A stretch of 9,920 nt of DNA from Thermoplasmatota archaeon. Its GTDB lineage: Archaea > Thermoplasmatota > Thermoplasmata > RBG-16-68-12 > JAGMCJ01. The notes under the pieces were generated by a model. It saw nothing but the letters and a program-made list of their open reading frames with translations, was not told the origin of the DNA and did no database searches. Made by a program: the position numbers and the translations under genes. Positions 6,155-9,920 of the stretch are shown piece after piece (the stretch's first letter is position 1; each line of letters opens with the position of its first letter). The stretch lies in contig JAJISH010000278.1 in the NCBI GenBank assembly GCA_022848825.1, positions 1 through 9,920 of the forward strand, read 5' to 3'.

Positions 6155-7236
6155 GTGTTCGGGATGCTGCCAAGGAAGATCGTCGTCCCGCTGGTAGTCG
6201 TCCTCATCATCGTCGTGATCATCTCAGTAATCGCCCTGTCAGGCAATCAGGAACCTGAGGACAACACCCCTCCTGGCAAGGTGAGCGGGCTGAATGCAGT
6301 TGACCTGCGGGACGGAAGAATCCTCCTCGTTTGGAATGCCGCGCAAGACGATGTGGAGGTCGCATTCTACAACGTCTTCAGGGACACGAACAAGTTGGAG
6401 AAGAGACCGTCGGTTCCGATGACCGTCGACGATCCGGGAGACGTTCGGGCCCCCACGAATACCGAGTCCAGGCTGTGGACGGATCTGGAAACGAAGGCGA
6501 TGTCTCAGACGCGGTCAACATCTCATCTCTCCCGAGCGATATCATCGCCCCGTCCAAAGTTACAGGCCTCACGGTTCACACCTACGATAACCAGTTGAAT
6601 CTCACCTGGGAGGAGGCGTGGGACAACGACAGGATATCGGGATACAACGTTTACAGGAACGGGAGGGTCCTCGACTTCCGGTCCTCAAGGCCGCTGTACT
6701 ACGATCTCAACGTCACGCCCATGCTGACCCACTCGTACCGAGTGAGCGCGGTCGATGCCTCTGGAAATGAGGGTCCGCTCTCAGCTGAGACCGAGGGCTA
6801 TCTCCCGCCAGGAAGAGTAGGACAGATGGCTCTTGATTTCAACCTGACGGACGTATACGACAGGGACTTCGGCCTGAACGATTTTCTGGGAAAGGTCGTG
6901 CTTCTCGACCTCATGACCATCTATTGCGGCGCTTGCACAGACCAGGCATTGGAGCTAGTCGCCGTGTTCAACAACTACTCTCCAGATGATCTGCAGATGA
7001 TATCGATTGATATATCTCTGGATGTGGACCCCCAGGATCTCATCATATTCAAGGAATCTTTCGCGGATGATTGGTTCTTCGCCGTGGACACAGACAATGT
7101 ATCCGAGAAGTACAGCACTTGGGGCGTACCCATGGAGATAGTGATCGACAGATCGGGCGAGATCGCCTACGTCCATGTTGGTCTCGTCTCCGCCGAGGAG
7201 TTGGAGGACGTAATCGACCCCCTCATCACGACCTAG
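6155..7236 (+). CDS. Membrane-anchored protein with two FnIII domains and a TlpA/ResA-like thioredoxin domain; interrupted by a frameshift
   Basis: Two frames join into one protein of about 360 residues if the ribosome, or a corrected sequence, moves back one base at 6450-6454. Unshifted, the first frame stops at 6598 after 147 residues. Joined, the order is: Lys/Arg then a hydrophobic segment (about 9-29), an N-terminal anchor or uncleaved signal; FnIII domain 1 (about 40-124, ending YRVQAVDGSGNEG); FnIII domain 2 (about 132-215, ending YRVSAVDASGNEG); and a redoxin domain (about 222-360) with CGAC at 258-261 and the Gly-Val-Pro cis-proline at 324-326. TlpA/ResA proteins are thiol-disulfide enzymes outside the membrane; FnIII modules fit an exposed location. 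A role in redox maturation of surface proteins is inference. The gene starts four bases after sucD and probably ends the purC operon. Whether it is functional depends on the frameshift being an error, programmed, or a real lesion. Confidence 0.75.
6447..6480 (+). other. Frameshift site (run of five C, with a small downstream hairpin)
   Basis: Coding sense passes from the 6155 frame to the frame ending at 7236 at GGGCCCCC (6447-6454). Before it, the first frame reads as a FnIII domain; after it, only the other frame gives HEYRVQAVDGSGNEG. One extra C would restore a single open frame. GTCCA (6466-6470) and TGGAC (6476-6480) can pair as a five-base stem with a five-base loop, starting 11 bases after the run. 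The run is not a canonical X-XXY-YYZ slippery heptamer in the incoming frame. Confidence 0.7.
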
Positions 7237-7301
7237 CGGTTTTGCCCGTTGTCCCGCCAGACGGCCCTGGGATTCCGTTTACTGGCTCGAAACTCAGCGG
7301 C

Positions 7302-7315
7302 AAACGGTTATATAT
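7302..7315 (+). promoter_or_regulatory. BRE/TATA promoter of topA
   Basis: AAACGG (7302-7307) is followed by TTATATAT (7308-7315), the clearest TATA box in the window. Its centre is about 27 bases before GTG 7339, so the mRNA should begin at or next to the start codon. No good Shine-Dalgarno sequence precedes this GTG, consistent with a leaderless transcript. It separates topA from the upstream operon. Confidence 0.7.
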
Positions 7316-7338
7316 CGAGTCTTTCATGAATCGAGACC

Positions 7339-9612
7339 GTGAGCAAGCTCGTCATATCCGAGAAGAGTTCGTCGGCCCGGAGAATAGCGACGATCCTTTC
7401 CAACGGGAAGTCCAAGCGGCAGAGCATCGAAAGAGTCTCCTCGTATCACTTCGAGAGGGACGGTGAGGACTACTCCGTGATCGGTCTCAGGGGGCACATC
7501 GTCGGCATGGACTATCCCGAGGAGCTCAACAGCTGGGCGGAGATCAACCCGAAGGACCTCGTGCGGGCAAAGCCTGAGAAGAAGATAATCATGAGGTCCA
7601 TCGCCTCGGCCCTCAAGACCCTAGCGAAGGACAAGGACGAAGTCATAGTGGCGACGGACTACGACAGGGAAGGGGAGCTCATTGGTGTGGAGGCCCTCGA
7701 TATCGTGAAGGAGGTCGCCCCGAAGGCGGAGTTCAAGCGGGCGCGATTCAGCGCTCTGACGAAGGTGGACGTGGAGAGAGCGTTCGATGAGCTCACCGAG
7801 ATAGATTATGCCCTCGCCGAGTCCGCAGAGACGAGGCAAGTAATCGACCTCGCATGGGGGGCGACCCTCACCAGATTCATCTCTCTCGCATCCAGTCGAC
7901 TCGGGCGGGAGTTCCTTTCGGTTGGTCGCGTCCAGAGCCCAACATTGGCGCTCATAGTGGACAGGGAGAAGGAGATCGAGCATTTCGAGGCAAAGCCGTT
8001 CTGGGACATACGCGCGACTTTTGAGAAAGATATTGAGTTCACTGGACGGCACTCACACGGTAGATTCTGGAACAAGGTCGACGCCGAGACCGTCCTGAAG
8101 GCTGCCGACGGTGCGAAGACGGGAAAAGTGCGGCTATACGAGGCCAAGGAGGCCCCGGAGTGGCCCCCCGTTCCGTTCAACACGACCATCTTTCTGATGG
8201 AGGCCAACCGCCTAGGGTTCTCGGCCTCCAGGGCGATGAGCATCGCGGAGACCCTCTACACGAGCGGATGGATCAGCTATCCCAGGACGGACAACACCGT
8301 CTATCCGCCCACACTCGGTCTCAAGTTCCTATTGGAGAAGCTCTTGGCTTCCGCCTTCAGCAAGGAGGCGAAGGAGCTCCTCAAGCAGGAGAAGATCGTC
8401 CCAACAAGGGGAAAGAGCTTCGCGACGGATCACCCGCCGATACACCCCGTAAGAGGCGCGAAGAAGTCGAAGATAACGGGCGACAAATGGACTATCTACG
8501 AGCTCGTCTGCAGGAGGTTCCTCGCAACGGTGGCGCCCCCCGCGCTGGTCAAGACGTCAAAGGCCGAGATCGATGTCAAGAAGGAGGCCTTCGTCTGCGA
8601 GGGGCGGGAGATACTTGACCCGGGTTGGAGGAACTACTATCCATATTATCCAGCCAAGGAGTCCGACCTGCCGGAGCTGTCCGAGGGAGAGAGCATCAAG
8701 CTACTGGGAGTGAACATGGAGGAGGACAAGACCAAGCCTCCGCCGAGGTACTCACAGGGAAAACTCATCCAAGAAATGGAGAGGCTAGGTCTCGGCACGA
8801 AGAGCACGAGGCACGAGATAATAAAGAAGCTCTACAACAGGAAGTACGTCGAGGGGAAGTACCTCACGCCAACGGTCTCTGCGAGAGCGGTCATAGATGC
8901 CCTCGGGGACCACAACGTCGGGATAGAGAAGCCCGAGATGACGAACCTGCTGGAGAAGGATATGCTCGAGATCGCGAACGGAAGCAAGAGCGGAGGACAG
9001 GTCGTCGAAGAATCCCAAGACATCCTCGAAGAGGTCATGGAGACCCTCCAGTCCAACAGAAAGGAGATCGGTGAGGAGATCAAGAGGGCTCTCAGGATGC
9101 AGAACTACATAGGAGTCTGCAAGTCCTGCGGCGGAGACCTGAATGTGATCAGATCCAGGGCGGGCCAGAGATTCGTTGGCTGCTCAGGCTTCCCGGATTG
9201 TAGGGTCACGCATCCACTGCCACAGGCGGGGAAGGTAATCCCCACGATGGAGACGTGCGAGGAATGCGGCTCACCGATGATAGAGATCACAGAACGGGGA
9301 GGCAAGGAAACCATCTGCGTTGACGCTCAATGTCCGACGACAAGAGAGAGGAACCTGCTCGGCATGTGCAGCAAGTGCGGAGGCGATCTCACGATTAGAT
9401 ACTCAAAGAGGGGGAAGAGGTTCGTCGGCTGCTCTGGCTACCCGAAGTGCAACAACTCGTTCCCGCTCCCACAGAAGGGGTATGTCCAGCCGACAAAGGA
9501 GACATGCGAAAAGTGCGGATCCCCGATCATCAACGTCCTCATGAGGAACAGGAGAAAATGGACCCTCTGCGTCAACCCGGACTGTAAAACGAAAAAGTTC
9601 AAGCAGGCCTGA
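7339..9612 (+). CDS. topA: DNA topoisomerase I, type IA, with four C-terminal zinc ribbons
   Basis: This 757-residue enzyme cuts one DNA strand through a 5'-phosphotyrosine and relaxes negative supercoils. The Toprim domain begins at LVISEKSSSA (4-13, Glu8) and carries the metal-binding D-x-D-x-E at Asp107, Asp109, Glu111 (ATDYDREGE). The active-site tyrosine is Tyr314 in GWISYPRTDNT, with Arg316 after it. Other family segments are SVGRVQSPTLALI (194-206), DHPPIHP (364-370) and GLGTKSTRHEII (484-495). The C-terminus has four CxxC...C zinc ribbons, with cysteine sets at 594/597/615/621, 640/643/660/665, 677/680/698/704 and 723/726/744/749. There is no reverse-gyrase helicase domain. The start GTG 7339 gives a family-typical N-terminus (MSKLVISEKSSSA) at leaderless distance from the TATA box. 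The TGA stop abuts the convergent eL40 gene with no bases between. Confidence 0.96.
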   Translation: MSKLVISEKSSSARRIATILSNGKSKRQSIERVSSYHFERDGEDYSVIGLRGHIVGMDYPEELNSWAEINPKDLVRAKPEKKIIMRSIASALKTLAKDKDEVIVATDYDREGELIGVEALDIVKEVAPKAEFKRARFSALTKVDVERAFDELTEIDYALAESAETRQVIDLAWGATLTRFISLASSRLGREFLSVGRVQSPTLALIVDREKEIEHFEAKPFWDIRATFEKDIEFTGRHSHGRFWNKVDAETVLKAADGAKTGKVRLYEAKEAPEWPPVPFNTTIFLMEANRLGFSASRAMSIAETLYTSGWISYPRTDNTVYPPTLGLKFLLEKLLASAFSKEAKELLKQEKIVPTRGKSFATDHPPIHPVRGAKKSKITGDKWTIYELVCRRFLATVAPPALVKTSKAEIDVKKEAFVCEGREILDPGWRNYYPYYPAKESDLPELSEGESIKLLGVNMEEDKTKPPPRYSQGKLIQEMERLGLGTKSTRHEIIKKLYNRKYVEGKYLTPTVSARAVIDALGDHNVGIEKPEMTNLLEKDMLEIANGSKSGGQVVEESQDILEEVMETLQSNRKEIGEEIKRALRMQNYIGVCKSCGGDLNVIRSRAGQRFVGCSGFPDCRVTHPLPQAGKVIPTMETCEECGSPMIEITERGGKETICVDAQCPTTRERNLLGMCSKCGGDLTIRYSKRGKRFVGCSGYPKCNNSFPLPQKGYVQPTKETCEKCGSPIINVLMRNRRKWTLCVNPDCKTKKFKQA
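9118..9585 (+). repeat. Tandem duplication of a zinc-ribbon pair within topA
   Basis: Residues 594-665 and 677-749 of TopA are two copies of a two-ribbon unit offset by 83 residues (249 bases). Matching blocks include CGGDL, RFVGCSG-(F/Y)-P-x-C, PLPQ, and (M/K)-ETCE-x-CGSPI. The copies have diverged clearly at both protein and DNA level, so this is an old in-gene duplication, not an assembly artefact. Confidence 0.75.
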
Positions 9613-9762
9613 TTACTGCCTTCTGGGCTCCTTCGCCTTCGGGCGGAGCTCCTTGCTCCCGCACTTCCTGCATCTGGTTGCTCTCATTGCATTTCGTGCG
9701 TAGCACTTCATGCATATCATCTTGGCGAGCGTTCTTGCTTCAGCCTCTGGAAAGCGGGCCAT
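9613..9762 (-). CDS. rpl40e: Large ribosomal subunit protein eL40
   Basis: This 49-residue basic protein, [20 protein letters not shown] at its start, has one C2C2 zinc finger: Cys17-x-x-Cys20 and Cys31-x-x-Cys34, flanked by Arg/Lys-rich segments and ending PKAKEPRRQ. It matches archaeal eL40, which in eukaryotes is made as a ubiquitin fusion and here stands alone. It sits in the large ribosomal subunit near the GTPase-associated centre. The start is ATG at 9762: an in-frame stop lies upstream (ATGCGATAG on the minus strand, out of register for extension), and the TATA box is 29 bases away. Its stop (9613-9615) directly follows the topA TGA, so the two convergent transcripts must overlap in their 3' ends. 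The gene is divergent from the next, kinase-like gene. Confidence 0.93.
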   Translation of the reverse strand: MARFPEAEARTLAKMICMKCYARNAMRATRCRKCGSKELRPKAKEPRRQ

Positions 9763-9786
9763 GTACTCTATCGCATATTCGCTTCC

Positions 9787-9794
9787 CTATTAAA
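9787..9794 (-). promoter_or_regulatory. TATA box of the eL40 gene
   Basis: On the minus strand the bases read TTTAATAG, centred about 29 bases before the ATG at 9762. This predicts a leader of only a few bases, and no Shine-Dalgarno sequence is seen before the ATG. Confidence 0.5.
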
Positions 9795-9858
9795 CCCTTG
9801 CTCCATCTCAAGCCCAAGAGCCCGTGGCACCAGTGCCGAAGGATGCGCAAGGAGAAGG

Positions 9859-9865
9859 CTTTTTG
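9859..9865 (+). promoter_or_regulatory. Weak TATA-like promoter of the last gene
   Basis: CTTTTTG follows a purine-rich GGAGAAGG, and its centre is about 27 bases before ATG 9889. The layout resembles the promoter before the first KaiC gene and again predicts a leaderless mRNA. Confidence 0.4.
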
Positions 9866-9888
9866 CCCGAATGCCGATTACTCACCGG

Positions 9889-9920
9889 ATGCGGACGATC
9901 GGTCTCGTTGTCAATCCCAT
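9889..9920 (+). CDS. N-terminus of a probable ATP-NAD kinase; 3' truncated by the window end
   Basis: Only ten codons are visible: MRTIGLVVNP. A first beta strand followed by Val-Asn-Pro is the usual opening of archaeal ATP-NAD kinases (COG3199 type, where 'NPIAGMGG' follows) and also occurs in NadK and diacylglycerol-kinase-like proteins. If correct, it phosphorylates NAD to NADP in the cytosol. ATG 9889 fits the TATA-like box; an in-frame ATG at 9871 would add six residues but lies too close to that box. The next dozen codons, outside the window, would settle the family. Confidence 0.5.
   Translation, partial: MRTIGLVVNP

Noticed and set aside
5476..6246. Minus-strand open frame opposite sucD
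   Set aside because: It is antisense to a complete SucD with His246; its composition (Arg/His/Asp/Tyr rich) is typical of a shadow frame.
6331..6453. ATG 6331 as the true start of the redoxin gene
   Set aside because: Residues from this start are Arg-rich junk until the FnIII strand after 6454, while the other frame over the same bases reads as a FnIII domain behind a membrane anchor.
7275..7307. Inverted repeat CCGTTT ... AAACGG before topA
   Set aside because: Six-base arms with a 21-base loop are common by chance, and one arm is simply the BRE region; worth noting only if conserved.
9826..9837. GGCAC-CA-GTGCC inverted repeat between the eL40 and kinase-like genes
   Set aside because: The arms are only five bases, the centre is not symmetric, and it lies away from both TATA boxes. 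There is too little to call an operator.

Overview
The window reads as a stretch of an archaeal chromosome, most likely from a GC-rich, uncultured member of the Euryarchaeota/Thermoplasmatota side of the tree. Signs of this are a ribosomal protein eL40 gene, single-domain KaiC-like ATPases, an archaeal-looking topoisomerase IA with C-terminal zinc ribbons, TATA-type promoters about 25-30 bases before start codons (several with essentially no leader), GGTG/GGAGG ribosome binding sites, and heavy use of AGG/AGA arginine codons. The lineage is inferred; no rRNA or taxonomic marker search was possible. Genes are tightly packed, and no gap between them exceeds about 140 bases. I see no mobile element, CRISPR array, tRNA or rRNA.

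Layout: (1) bases 1-202, the end of a winged-helix protein that resembles the C-terminus of archaeal MCM or RPA replication proteins. (2) 343-1943, two adjacent RecA/KaiC-family genes: the first has lost the Walker A lysine and the catalytic glutamates, the second is intact. (3) 1940-3151 (minus), a fold-type I PLP aminotransferase of the LysN/ARO8 kind, convergent with the KaiC pair and sharing the CTAG stop tetranucleotide with it. (4) 3260-7236, a probable operon purC - sucC - sucD - membrane-anchored FnIII/thioredoxin-like protein, with gaps of 18, -4 (overlap; 2 if the later sucD start is used) and 4 bases. The last gene is split by an apparent -1 frameshift in a run of five C. (5) 7339-9612, topA with its own promoter. 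(6) 9613-9762 (minus), the eL40 gene, directly abutting the topA stop. (7) From 9889, the first ten codons of a probable ATP-NAD kinase.

Most of the window is housekeeping: replication/topology, purine synthesis (purC), the substrate-level phosphorylation step of the TCA cycle (sucCD), amino acid transamination and translation. The less ordinary parts are the KaiC pair, which looks like an inactive/active ATPase couple made from one transcript; the FnIII-FnIII-thioredoxin gene with its frameshift; and a perfect 13-base palindrome between the divergent aminotransferase and purC genes, next to the aminotransferase TATA box.
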